Of a DNA stretch of 64,000 bases, positions 55,430 to 64,000 are shown in pieces. Source of the stretch: Dromiciops gliroides. Taxonomy: Eukaryota > Chordata > Mammalia > Microbiotheria > Microbiotheriidae. Position 1 is the first letter of the stretch. Every line of letters begins with the position of its first letter. The stretch spans positions 543,378,211-543,442,210 of the forward strand of contig NC_057861.1 of NCBI RefSeq assembly GCF_019393635.1, given 5' to 3'. A model generated the notes under the pieces. It worked only from the letters and a program-made list of their open reading frames with translations, was not told the DNA's origin and did no database searches. Made by a program: the position numbers and the translations under genes.

Positions 55430-55605
55430 AAAGTGCTGAACTAGGCTTAGCGAGGCCCGAGTTCTAGATCTAGTTTTGCTATTAGCAATGTGACCCTCAG
55501 TAAGTCACTTTATCTCTCTGTAGGCTTTAGTTTCCTCATATAAAAACACAAGGAGGTTTCTGGATCAAATGACTTATAAAATCTTTTCCAGTTCTAAAAT
55601 TCTGT
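55430..55605 (+). repeat. MIR-family SINE
   Basis: GTTCTAGATCTAGTTTTGCT, then GTGACCCTCAGTAAGTCACT. Confidence 0.65.
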
Positions 55606-55609
55606 CCTT

Positions 55610-56540
55610 CAAAAGCAACTCACACTAACACACAAACTAAACCTTTAAACTTAAGGAGAGTCCTCAGATAAACAAGGTAATAATAGAGGAGTTGTTTAAC
55701 TTTTATAAAGTCTAAGAAAGGAGATGATGAACAAGCCTGCTTCTCCTTCCAGGCAGACCAGGCCAGCAGACCTCCTTGGCTATCTCTAAGTGACTGGAAA
55801 AGTCAAGTAATTCCCTATGTAGTTGATAGTCTCAGGTTTCCTTTGTCAGAAGAGTTCCATTTTTTATGCAAATGTGTCTGCTGGTCCCAGTTTTGGCCTG
55901 TATAAAGGACAACCAAAAGGCTCTGCCTTTGGATAAAATCTGAATTTATTTCCTGGGAACTGTCAACTAGAAATGCCATCCTCTAGCAGATAGCAGCAGT
56001 TATTTTTCCAGCTGGAAAGTGGGTCCTTTCCTGTGAAGCATAAGAGGATCTCTCTTATATCCAACTTTAGTGGTATAGTGGTAATTACACATAATGCTAA
56101 AGTGGAGTAGTCATACATGATGTTGAGGTATTGGTACACCGTGCCTGGATGGCCGGTGCTAAACCCAAATCATGTCAGGCATGCTAAATCAGGTGAAGTA
56201 AGCTAATGAAGAAAGAATAGCAAGGGAAATACCAACTCCTCAGACTGGGGGCTTTGAGGAAAGTTAACAGTTAACAGTTATAAAAGGATAATGAATATCA
56301 AGATGGAGTCCTGGTACCAAAGGCACAAATTTGGAAGATACTGGGGATACGTGTTTCTCAGATCATTGATGCCTAACACTTATCTCCAATTGAAGGTCAA
56401 GGTATTGCATTAAGTACCTTATTAAGGTACTCCTAAGGTACACAGGAGGCCTTCATAAGGAAAAACTTTCTAAGATATATAGTTATCTAAATAATGTCCC
56501 AAAGTATCTTCCTATCTAAAAAATTTCTAAGGGCTACTAT
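55610..56540. other. intron E-F, no recognisable feature
   Basis: Unique-looking. No splice-supported extra exon of OTOA on the minus strand. Confidence 0.5.
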
Positions 56541-56547
56541 TATTTTT

Positions 56548-56692
56548 TTTTCTTTTGCAGGGCAATGAGGGATAAGTGATTTGCCCAGGGTCACACAGCT
56601 AGTAGGTGTCAGGTGTCTGAGGTCAGATTTGAACTCAGGTTCTTCTGAATCCAGGGCCGGTGCTCTATCCACTGCACCACCTAGCTGCCCCC
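56548..56692 (-). repeat. CORE-SINE, type B
   Basis: CTACTATTA and TTACTATTA flank the copy. Confidence 0.9.
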
Positions 56693-56694
56693 TT

Positions 56695-56825
56695 TACTAT
56701 TAATTTTGTTTAAAAAATTTCAGTCCCAAATTCTCTCCCTCTCTCCCCCACCCATTGAGAAAGCAAGATATAATGATACTCATTATACCTATGAAGCCAT
56801 GCAAAACATATTTCCACAAGGCATA
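56695..56825 (-). repeat. L1 3' end fragment (antisense)
   Basis: TTTCAGTCCCAAATTCTCTC and CATGCAAAACATATTTCCAC, typical of another marsupial L1 3'UTR. Confidence 0.55.
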
Positions 56826-57304
56826 TAGTTATCTAAATAGATAATGGGCCTCAGGAAGTAGCAGGCTCCCTCTTATTAGAGATTCAGGCAACTACTTCTT
56901 AGGGATGTTATAGAATGGATTCCTGTTGAGATACAGTTTGGACCAAATGACTTCTGAGGCTATGAACGAGATGTGGCATATGCATTTCTACACTATCCCC
57001 CTATTCTTCAATGATCTATATAGGTTGCCTTTTTGAAGTTCTACCTAGTACAGTGCTCGATAGATGGTGGGCATTTAATAAATGCTGTTGGTTGACTTAT
57101 TCTTATCCTGAAAAATTTTCTCTTAGCTCTTCCCACATTCTCCAGGGTCATGGTAATGACACATCTGGCACGTAGGTTAGTATTATTCATAAAAGGATGA
57201 TGATTTCAAGAAGGTCCTGCTGCATCCTCAAAATATTGCCTTCATTTGCTTATTGACACCTGCAATTCCAGGTTAAGGGAAACACTTTATCGTTAATCTT
57301 TTTT

Positions 57305-57400
57305 GTTGTTTGTTGTTCAGTTGTTTTAGTCATGTCTGACTCTTCATGACCCATTTGGGGTTTTCTCAGCAAAGACACTGAAGTGCTTAGCATGAAGCTT
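57305..57400 (-). repeat. MAR1 3' part only
   Basis: GTTGTTCAGTTGTTTTAGTC then GGGGTTTTCTCAGCAAAGAC. The SINE head is absent. Confidence 0.7.
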
Positions 57401-57950
57401 TTACACCTTAGTAAAAATGAGTTTCAGATCTTTTCCTAAGAGCAGGTTTCAAATGGGCTTAGAGGTAAAAAGAATTAAGGAACAGAAGGAAGCTGTTGGA
57501 ATCAGATGACCCTAATGGGAAAAGAATGGTATAAAAAAGGAAAACTCAGGGTGCTAAAGATAAACTTTCCAGATTTTACAATTTTTCTTACGGTGATCCT
57601 AGGTGGGAATGTTAGGAACTCAGAGAACCATATCACCTGTTCAATTGACCAATTTCAACTATACATTCATTCCCTGCTGAAACATGATCTAAGCATTTTT
57701 TCATATGCAGAGGAGGATTTAAAAAAAATAATAACAACATGACATGAAACTTGTTTATCCCTAGAACCTACCAGCTCTGGTAAGCAGCCCTGACTGAAAT
57801 ATCTTTTTAAAAGTTGAAATTATTTGACATTTGACTCTTTGTAACTCTGTCATTTGATAGACACTCAATCAAGCCCTGTGAACACAAACCCTGAGAACTC
57901 AGCCAGAAATGTCACTACTATGGAACTGGCCCAGGTACCAAAAACATGCT
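57400..57950. other. intron E-F near exon E, no recognisable feature
   Basis: A/T-rich unique-looking DNA. Confidence 0.5.
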
Positions 57951-57953
57951 TAC

Positions 57954-58083
57954 CATCTCTGGGATCAGATGTGTGAACATTTCTACTGGTGTTCTGGATG
58001 GATTCAAAAACAGCCCAGAGAAAGTCTTTAGGGAGTTGGGTTCCCATCATTTTGGAAGCTGTTTGCTGAAGAATATCAGGGAA
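57954..58083 (-). CDS. OTOA: OTOA exon E
   Basis: A 130-nt exon with acceptor ending TATACAG and donor ATG|GTAAGCA. It encodes FPDILQQTASKMMG followed by QLPKDFLWAVFESIQNTS (with an Asn-Thr-Ser sequon), and ends with one base of a split codon. The next exon found in the same gene is 9.4 kb away, the largest intron in the window. Because exon F begins with exactly the two bases needed and continues the protein as expected, I do not think an exon is missing between them. Confidence 0.93.
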
Positions 58084-58620
58084 CTGTATAGGTGGAAGGG
58101 ATGGAGGAGAAAGTGAAGCATATTCATTAAAGCAAATAACTGCAATGAAGGATCATATTAATCTTTATTTAAACATGTGAATATGTACACCTGAAAAAAT
58201 GTACAAATGTGTATTGTGCGGATGTATAAGAATACATGCTATTCACATTGTTACATGGTTGTGAGTATACAGTGCTTTGTATGTAGGTGTTTGTGTAACA
58301 TATCTGTGTACAGTTATGGTACATGAAATTATGTGGGGATGGATATTTACATGCAGTATACATTTTCCTCCAGGGGGCCTGGTGGGGAAGTCAAATTTAA
58401 TTTAGTTGTTATTTTAATACTTCCTGGGTCTCTGCTTGCCTGAAAAGAAGGTACAAAAGTCCATTCCAAAAATTCAGTGAGGGACTGGACCCTATAAGAA
58501 GGGGCAGAGATGCTTCTGCCCTCACCAACAGTAAGTCTCTCTGATATATCATATCACATGCTATCTCTAATCACTCAACTTAATCTCTTGAAAGCTGTGA
58601 AACCAGGAACTGAAAGGTAC

Positions 58621-58714
58621 CTTAGCAGCAATGACACTTAATTCATCTCCTGAAAAGAGAACAAGAAATGGCCCAATGTCTTTCGTTGTTTCAGCCGTCC
58701 AATTTTGAGGGCGT
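58621..58714 (-). CDS. OTOA: OTOA exon D
   Basis: A 94-nt exon. The acceptor is a strong pyrimidine tract ending CTTTCCAG; the donor is AAG|GTACCT. One base completes the glycine codon begun in exon C, then 31 codons follow, including [19 protein letters not shown] and [11 protein letters not shown]. Asn-Trp-Thr is a second possible N-glycosylation site. The Gly-Pro-Phe-Leu-Val-Leu-Phe segment is one of the most conserved stretches in otoancorin and related proteins as I remember them. Confidence 0.95.
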
Positions 58715-58719
58715 CTGGA

Positions 58720-59088
58720 AAGGAAGAGGAAAGGCTGAAAACCATGAGGAATTACAAGAATGTAGAGGAAAGCCACATGTTTTGCCTATGTTAGCAACAG
58801 AGACTTTCTTGTGTGATGCAGAGTTTTACTGGCTCAAAAATAACTTCCTCTCATATTGGATAGGAAGAAGCCCACAGAGAATTACAGGGTATTATTTCCC
58901 TGAAATTGGTTCTGCAGGACAGTCCATTTAAAGTGAGAGAATGGTGGCTTAAAGCCACATCACATTTGGTAGAGTTTTTTAAAGGGCCCTACCACATAGG
59001 CAGCTTGGCTTCTTCCTTCATGGTAGAGAAAGACTGGATCCTTTAGCTAAAGTAGTCCTTATTATTCAGACGGATAAAAACTAGTACT
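58720..59088. other. intron C-D, no recognisable feature
   Basis: Unique-looking intron sequence. Confidence 0.5.
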
Positions 59089-59089
59089 A

Positions 59090-59345
59090 CCCTGATTGTT
59101 GTTGTCATTTAGTCCTTTCAGTTGTGTCTAACTCTTTGTGACCTCATTTGGGGTTTTCTTTGCAGAGATACTAGAGTGCTTTGCCATTTCCTTCTCTGGC
59201 TCATTTTACAGATAAGGAAACTGAGGCCAACAGGGTTAAGTGGCTTGTCCAGGATCACACTTTGAGATCACATTTGAACTCAGGGAGATGAGTCTTCCTG
59301 ACTCCAGGCCCGGCACTCTATTCACTGTGCCACCTAGCTGCCTAC
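59090..59345 (-). repeat. MAR1-type SINE
   Basis: Full-length antisense: tail GTCCTTTCAGTTGTGTCTAA, head GCCACCTAGCTGCC. Confidence 0.85.
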
Positions 59346-59499
59346 TACCCTGATACCTGGCCAAAAAACTAAGAAATTTTTCTGTTTCGAATTCTGTTTT
59401 CTCCAGAGAGATTTCTCTTGCCTAAAAGCAATAGCTCATTAACAATTTTATAATTTACATTATTAATTTTCTTTTTCTTGATAGGCAGAAGCATATCTT

Positions 59500-59600
59500 A
59501 ATGAATAAAGCCAATCTCCAAGCCAGGAAGACATAGGTTCAAGTCCTAACTCTGAGCTATACTAGCTGTGTGACCCTGGTCAAATCACTTAACCTCATAC
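59500..59600 (+). repeat. MIR-family fragment
   Basis: GTGTGACCCTGGTCAAATCA preceded by AGGTTCAAGTCCTAACTC. Confidence 0.5.
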
Positions 59601-60035
59601 TGCTGTAGGCAACTCTCTCAAACTATAGCATAATCTGAGACCCCAAAGCCATTGGTATGATTCTCTCTCCCCCATTAGTGGAGACCAGTGCCTTAAGCCT
59701 GCATGAACAATGGGGTAGAGTTGGCAAAAGTAGTAGGAAAAAGAACTCGTCAGTCGTATCTTCAAGCTCTTGAATTCATTGATATCTACCAATGAGGAGA
59801 GAGCCCTAGACCAAATGGACTTTGAGACAATAGTTTGAAGAGAAAGTCCTAACCTGCACTGATAGAGGAAGTTTCCTTTACTAATGAAATCATTGGTCTA
59901 GACCCTATCCCTATCCATCATTAAGACCAACAATAATGTCAGATATTTGTATAAGACCTTTAACATTTTTCAAAACCTGATAATGATTGCGTAATCTCAT
60001 CATAACTCTTCAACCCAGGCAGGGCAGGTATTGTT

Positions 60036-60188
60036 CTTTTCTTTCTTTTTTTTTTTTTTTTGGTGAGGCAATGAGGGTTAAGTGACTTACCCAGGGTCAC
60101 ACAGCTAGTAAGTGTCAAGTGTCTGAGGCCGGATTTGAACTCAGGCTGGTGCTTTATCCACAGTGCTGCCTAGCTGCCCCCCCCCCCC
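60036..60188 (-). repeat. CORE-SINE with internal deletion
   Basis: Perfect 16-bp duplication CAGGGCAGGTATTGTT at 60020-60035 and 60189-60204. About 25 bp of the body are missing (CTCAGGCTGGTGC). It ends with a run of C's. Confidence 0.94.
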
Positions 60189-60199
60189 CAGGGCAGGTA

Positions 60200-60310
60200 T
60201 TGTTATCCCAGTTTTACAGATGAGGAAAGTAGCCCAACCAAGTTAAATGAATCCCTAAGGTCACATAATGATTCAGAAGCAAAGCCAAGACAAAGCTCAG
60301 AAAGAAGAGT
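60200..60310 (-). repeat. MIR-like fragment
   Basis: CAGTTTTACAGATGAGGAAA, then AAGGTCACATAATGATTCAG. Confidence 0.55.
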
Positions 60311-60489
60311 ATGTCAATATCTAAAATTAGGGGTATCTGACTTCTGACTCAATTCCAAAGTCTCTGTTGCTAGAAATTTGTGTTTCTTTGCATTATGTCA
60401 GCAAGACAACAGAGGGAGAGCCATTAACCAGGAAAAACAAACACAGACTGACCTAGGCCTTGAGCAAAGCCAAAGGCTGACCATCTCAC

Positions 60490-60680
60490 CCATGCAGCTC
60501 CAGGAGTTTGTGCTTCACTTCAGTCTTTTGCTCAGGGCTGAGGCTGGTGCAGAATTTGAGTCTGTCTATTGATACGGCCAAGGCCCGAGGGTGAATCCCA
60601 CTCTGGATAATGGCTGGAGGCAAATGGCAGATGAGGTTTCCAATGATGTCAATGTCGTATTCATCAGTAATAGAATCATT
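60490..60680 (-). CDS. OTOA: OTOA exon C
   Basis: A 191-nt exon. The acceptor is CTTGGTTTCAG with a pyrimidine tract (right side) and the donor GTGAGA (left side). It encodes 63 codons plus GG. It opens with NDSITDEYDIDIIGNL, where Asn-Asp-Ser is a possible N-glycosylation sequon fitting an extracellular protein, and closes with SLSPEQKTEVKHKLLELHG. The pattern SPEQK...LLEL is typical of the helical repeats of this superfamily. An open frame continues a little 5' of the acceptor, but the AG and the frame join to exon B set the border. Confidence 0.93.
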
Positions 60681-60689
60681 CTGAAACCA

Positions 60690-62190
60690 AGAGGCCAGAG
60701 ATGGGAAAACTGTCTCCCAGGTACATCCAGGAGAATGTTTTGTTATAGTCACTTGACATGAGGTGGTTTTACTTACAACCCTATCAAATACTTTGGTTGT
60801 TACAGGACCTTCAGTCTCTTGGATTAGGCAGAAATGGAACGTGACCTGAATTTATCCCAGTGATGCAAGCATCAGGTTTTTGGAAAACTGCACTATGGAC
60901 CTGGCATGCAAATGACACAAAATCTCCAAGGCATAGAGCTGTGTGAGTGGGGATGTCCAGGAAATAAACAGAAGGTGGGGGGCTTCATAGATGCACTTGG
61001 ATAATTATTAAAAAACAAAGCAAAAAAATAAAATACCTTATATGTAAAAAACAAACAAACAAACAAACAAAGCAAAACCAGGGATACTTGATGGATCTCC
61101 CTTCCAACACAGCTTGAATACATTGTCACTGAAAATCGGTTGCTTCGAGCTCTCTGGAGAATTAAATGGATATGGTTGGTCTTTTATGTGCACCCATGGA
61201 GTGAGAAGCAGTCAATATCCTGTAATTTGAAGAGTGCTCCCCCAAACTCTTCCCCACTGAGATCTGACATTCCATCATTAGTGAGTGACTCATTCTTTGG
61301 TGTTAAGCATTACACTCAGCATGCAATCTTCTTTTTAAATGAATCTATCAAATTACTTTCCTTTCTCACAGGAGATACTGGAACAATATAAGAACTGAAG
61401 GAGTCTTAGGGCAAAAGAATAAGCCAAAAGAGGAGGGAGGGGAGAGAATAAGGAAGCAGAGAATGTTGAATATAAACTCTGCTGCCTCTACAATTTTGTG
61501 TAGTATCAGCCAGACTGGGCCACTTCTTTTTCTTTAAGATGCTGATGCCTCAGTGTAAAAAAATATCACTTCACCCTGAAAAAGGATGAATTGTGAAGAA
61601 CTCAAAGAAGTATAGGAAGACATATATGATCTGTTAAGAAAACAGAACCATCCTCACAATATGCACAATGCTTACAATCATGTATTTGGAAAAAAACAAG
61701 AAAAATTAAATGAAACACTGGGTAACTAGAATTAAATATAAATATAACAACTACAATAACCAATCTTAAACCCAGAAAGAGATGACAAATGTACCTCTCT
61801 CCCTCCCTTTGCATAGTTTTTTCTTTCTTTGAGGTGGTGCGAGACTATGGGTTTGGAACATATAGATTTTTATATATGATCAGATTAGCTTGGTGTGATA
61901 TTAAAACACCCCAAAATTAATAATTTTTTTTAAAAGTATGCTGCTTCAGAACACAATTTTTTTTCCTTACTATTCTGGGGACACTCCAGATTCCCACAGA
62001 TTCTCATAAAACTTAAGGTTTGAATACCCCAAGAATTTTTTGCCAAACTTCTGCCATCCATCCCTTCCTACACTGTGCAGATTAATAGGTGATACTGAAA
62101 CTTTATTCTAAGATGGGAACTTGGGGAAGTGGAGGCATCATACAGCATAGGAAGGTTCAACACAAGCTTCTTTTAGAGCAGGAAGGACCT
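60690..62190. other. intron B-C, little recognised
   Basis: Contains a (CAAA)n stretch at 61050-61072. Otherwise unique-looking. Confidence 0.5.
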
Positions 62191-62198
62191 TTTCTTAC

Positions 62199-62334
62199 CA
62201 AGCATTGCTGTACTTTTCTGATAATTGAATTCTTTTTGTGAGAATCCAAAATGAGTGTGTTCAGCTGGATCTTTCCAAGACTAATCAGAAAGGGAACACA
62301 CTGAGAGGCTGAGACCAGTTCCAGATAACGGGCC
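62199..62334 (-). CDS. OTOA: OTOA exon B
   Basis: A 136-nt exon between an acceptor ending CTTTCCAG (at 62335) and a donor GTAAGA (at 62198). It enters in phase 2 and leaves on a codon boundary. The 45 full codons include [20 protein letters not shown] and then an Asp-Ser-His-Lys-Lys stretch ending in QQCL. This is a conserved part of the otoancorin ectodomain with the helix-rich repeat texture of the mesothelin/stereocilin family. The intron to exon C is 1,518 bp, and to exon A 1,412 bp. Confidence 0.93.
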
Positions 62335-62454
62335 CTGGAAAGAGAACAAGGGAAAGTGAAGAGGAAGAATACAGTTTTCCTGCTGCCTTTGTAGGCCATA
62401 TCACACAGTTTTGTATTTAGTTGCTCTCAGGTGGATACTGGGGGGATAGCTTCC

Positions 62455-62640
62455 TCAACTTGATTCCAAACTCCTATTGGTCAGAGACTATGTTTGATAC
62501 CCACAATGCCTAGCACAGTCCTAGGTATGTAGCAGGAGCTCAAATAATTGTTGATTGAGGGGTTAACTGACTGAACATCTGTAAAACATTCTGCAAACCT
62601 TAAACTACTCTATACATGTTTGCTATTATTATTAAAGAGG
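62455..62640 (+). repeat. L2 3' end fragment
   Basis: CAATGCCTAGCACAGTCCTA and GGAGCTCAAATAATTGTTGA. Confidence 0.62.
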
Positions 62641-62947
62641 AAGGGCAAAGTGATAGAGAAGAGAGAAGAAAATGAGGAAGCAAAGGAAGGAGGACTGGGA
62701 AACTGAGAAGGGGAAGAAAAGAGGGGGAGGAACAGTATCCAGGCAGGCCTCAAAAAGCTAGACTGCATTTCTTTTGAGGCTTGCCTTGAAATGCTGAAAG
62801 CAAAACCAACTAGTCAATGAATCAACATGAAGAACCTTTACTTATAGCATCTGTAATTCCATCAGGCTTGTAAGCAGAGTTGTAAATTCTACCCAGAATT
62901 AAGAGGTACTTATTAATTCTCCAATTCAGAAGGAATGAAGGATCTCA

Positions 62948-63102
62948 GGGGCAGATAGGTGGCACAGCAGATAAAACACTGGCCCTGGATTCAGGAGAAC
63001 CTTAGTTCAAATATAGCCACAGTCACTTGACACTTACTAGCTGTGTGACCCTGGGCAAGTCACTTAACCCTCATTGCCCTGCCTCCCCCTCCCGCCCCCA
63101 AA
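62948..63102 (+). repeat. CORE-SINE, type B
   Basis: AAGGAATGAAGGATCT lies to the left and AAGGAATGAAGGGATCT to the right. The end is C-rich (GCCCTGCCTCCCC). Confidence 0.9.
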
Positions 63103-63429
63103 AAAGGAATGAAGGGATCTTCTTCTGATTTATTTATTTATTTATTTTTGCAGAAGGGCACAAAATTTAAATATTCGGCCTAGATTCCTAAGTATAAAGA
63201 TGAATTTTCTTTTCTTTTTCTGGAATTATAATGCTGTTTTATTCTGTACATTAAAACTACATTCATTTTTCTCATGAAAAGATTAAGAAAAGCCCAGTTT
63301 ACTGTCTTTATCATCCTTCTAATCATTAGTTCATTATCAGTGCTTCTCATGATTATCCTGATGTTTGGAACTTTCTTGGGTGCTGAGGTCTCCATGTTAT
63401 TTAAGTTATTTAAAGACCAAGATTGCTCC

Positions 63430-63635
63430 CATTTAATAATAATAGTATCTAATCTTTATATGGTGATTTTAGTTTTGCAAAATGCAAAATGCAAGGTTTG
63501 ATCCTTAAAACCACCTTGTGAATAGGCGCTGTTAGTATCCGCATTTCACAAGCAAGGAAATGGAGACCAAGAAAGGTTAAATGACTTTCCCAGAATTGCA
63601 CAGCTAGTAAGTATCTCAGGCACAATCGATATAGA
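63430..63635 (-). repeat. MIR-family SINE
   Basis: ATTTCACAAGCAAGGAAATG, then GCACAGCTAGTAAGTA. Confidence 0.6.
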
Positions 63636-63746
63636 GTTAGTGCATGTAGATTTTGAAGTGCTCCATGTAGGTAAGGGAGAATTATGATAAATTCCCACCA
63701 GTGTAACTGCTGAACCAGTGTGAGGATCCTGACAATGTTTACTTAC

Positions 63747-63820
63747 GGGAGTGCTGAAAGGAGAAAGGGAGGCAGAGCTAAGCGAGACTCCTTCCAGTAT
63801 TTCCAAGCTAAACAATTAAC
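63747..63820 (-). CDS. OTOA: OTOA exon A (first in window)
   Basis: A 74-nt internal exon. The acceptor GTTTTTTCAG reads from 63830 to 63821 and the donor GTAAGT from 63746 to 63741. It encodes 24 codons plus two bases, including [16 protein letters not shown], a basic and aromatic stretch followed by a Pro/Leu-rich one, which matches my recollection of mammalian otoancorin. The two leftover bases CC join G of exon B to make CCG (Pro). Upstream exons are outside the window, so the incoming phase is inferred only from the open frame. Confidence 0.9.
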
Positions 63821-63929
63821 CTGAAAAAACAAAGTCGTGTCTGAAGATTTCCAGGCCTTATGAGATCTGAATGAGCCAAGTCTAGCTTGTTACAAGTGAT
63901 TTAGGATGAGGCTGACTTCTTCAAAATAA

Positions 63930-64000
63930 TAACAATATTAATGACAACAGCTAGCATTTATACAGCTCTTTAAAGTTTACAAAATTATGTTAACTCATTT
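63930..64000 (-). repeat. MIR-type fragment at window edge
   Basis: ACAGCTAGCATTTATACAGC and CTTTAAAGTTTACAAAATTA, cut by the window end. Confidence 0.5.

Larger units (their letters stand above)
27478..63820 (-). other. OTOA: OTOA (otoancorin) locus, 3' half, 11 exons
   Basis: Otoancorin is an inner-ear glycoprotein of the mesothelin/stereocilin family. It is GPI-anchored at the surface of non-sensory cells and attaches acellular gels such as the tectorial membrane; loss in humans causes recessive deafness DFNB22. That is knowledge of the family. What the sequence shows is eleven minus-strand exons with GT/AG borders whose phases join without a break: 63747-63820, 62199-62334, 60490-60680, 58621-58714, 57954-58083, 48342-48529, 46513-46668, 38886-39028, 35334-35470, 34049-34146 and 27478-27673. 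Together they give about 514 codons that follow the order of the mammalian otoancorin C-terminal region as I remember it. No frameshift or internal stop was seen, so the gene looks functional. Introns range from 537 bp (D-E) to 9,424 bp (E-F). The N-terminal exons lie beyond the right edge. The final exon is uncertain (see 22451-22575). Confidence 0.95.

Noticed and set aside
56064..56140. tRNA-like A box (TTAGTGGTATAGTGGTAA)
   Set aside because: No convincing B box and no cloverleaf arms could be paired.
58367..58383. CCTCCAGGGGGCCTGGT as a CTCF site
   Set aside because: Only a moderate fit to the core motif; less convincing than the pair at 22.5 and 27.5 kb.
1..64000. Bacterial-type features, CRISPR arrays, operons
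   Set aside because: Spliced gene, SINE/LINE content and lack of dense coding exclude a prokaryote. The regularly similar repeats are dispersed SINEs with target duplications, not an array.

Overview
This is vertebrate nuclear DNA, almost certainly from a marsupial. Several things point there. About 47 copies of one marsupial-type CORE-SINE (WSINE1/MAR1-like, beginning GGGGCAGCTAGGTGGC) occur. About eight MAR1-type SINEs carry a BovB/RTE-like 3' tail (a form of GGGGTCACGAAGAGTCRGACA followed by ACTGAACAACAA). There are L1, HAL1-like, RTE, L2 and MIR relics, and a single, very widely spaced protein-coding gene. The species cannot be fixed by eye. An Australian marsupial such as a dasyurid is plausible but unproven.

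The only gene I can support is OTOA (otoancorin), on the minus strand. Eleven consecutive coding exons lie between 63820 and 27478. They join with correct splice sites and correct reading phase throughout, giving 1,543 nt or about 514 codons, the C-terminal 45 percent or so of the protein. The gene enters from beyond the right edge of the window. The last short piece, which should hold the stop codon and the GPI-anchor signal, is not certain. A phase-compatible candidate with a hydrophobic C-terminus is at 22451-22575.

Layout. 1-22450 is intergenic sequence downstream of OTOA and consists mostly of repeats: a HAL1-like half-L1 (790-3035), L2 copies, an LTR carrying two later insertions (11147-12210), a clean 5'-truncated L1 with an 18-bp target-site duplication (12229-13650), a Ty3/gypsy-like integrase relic (about 14360-15425), and a solo LTR (20651-21347). 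22451-34048 holds the OTOA 3' end, an L1 3' end and an RTE LINE broken by two SINEs. 32225-33430 is an L1 into which another L1 jumped, apparently carrying a 3' transduction. 33.4-49 kb holds OTOA exons J to F among SINEs and hAT-like MITEs. 49.8-50.5 kb is a solo LTR, and 53.2-55.4 kb a long L2 relic, both inside the 9.4-kb intron E-F. 57.9-63.8 kb holds exons E to A.

SINE entries use two labels. 'Type A' has a 3' end GCCTCACTAAAA and usually GGAGTCAGGAGTACC in the body. 'Type B' has a 3' end GCCCYRCAAAA and usually GGATTCAGGAGGACC. Exon letters A to K run in transcript order within the window only and are not the gene's real exon numbers. No new gene system was found. The notable items are the gypsy integrase relic, the putative L1 3' transduction, the HAL1-like element, and the uncertain OTOA C-terminus.
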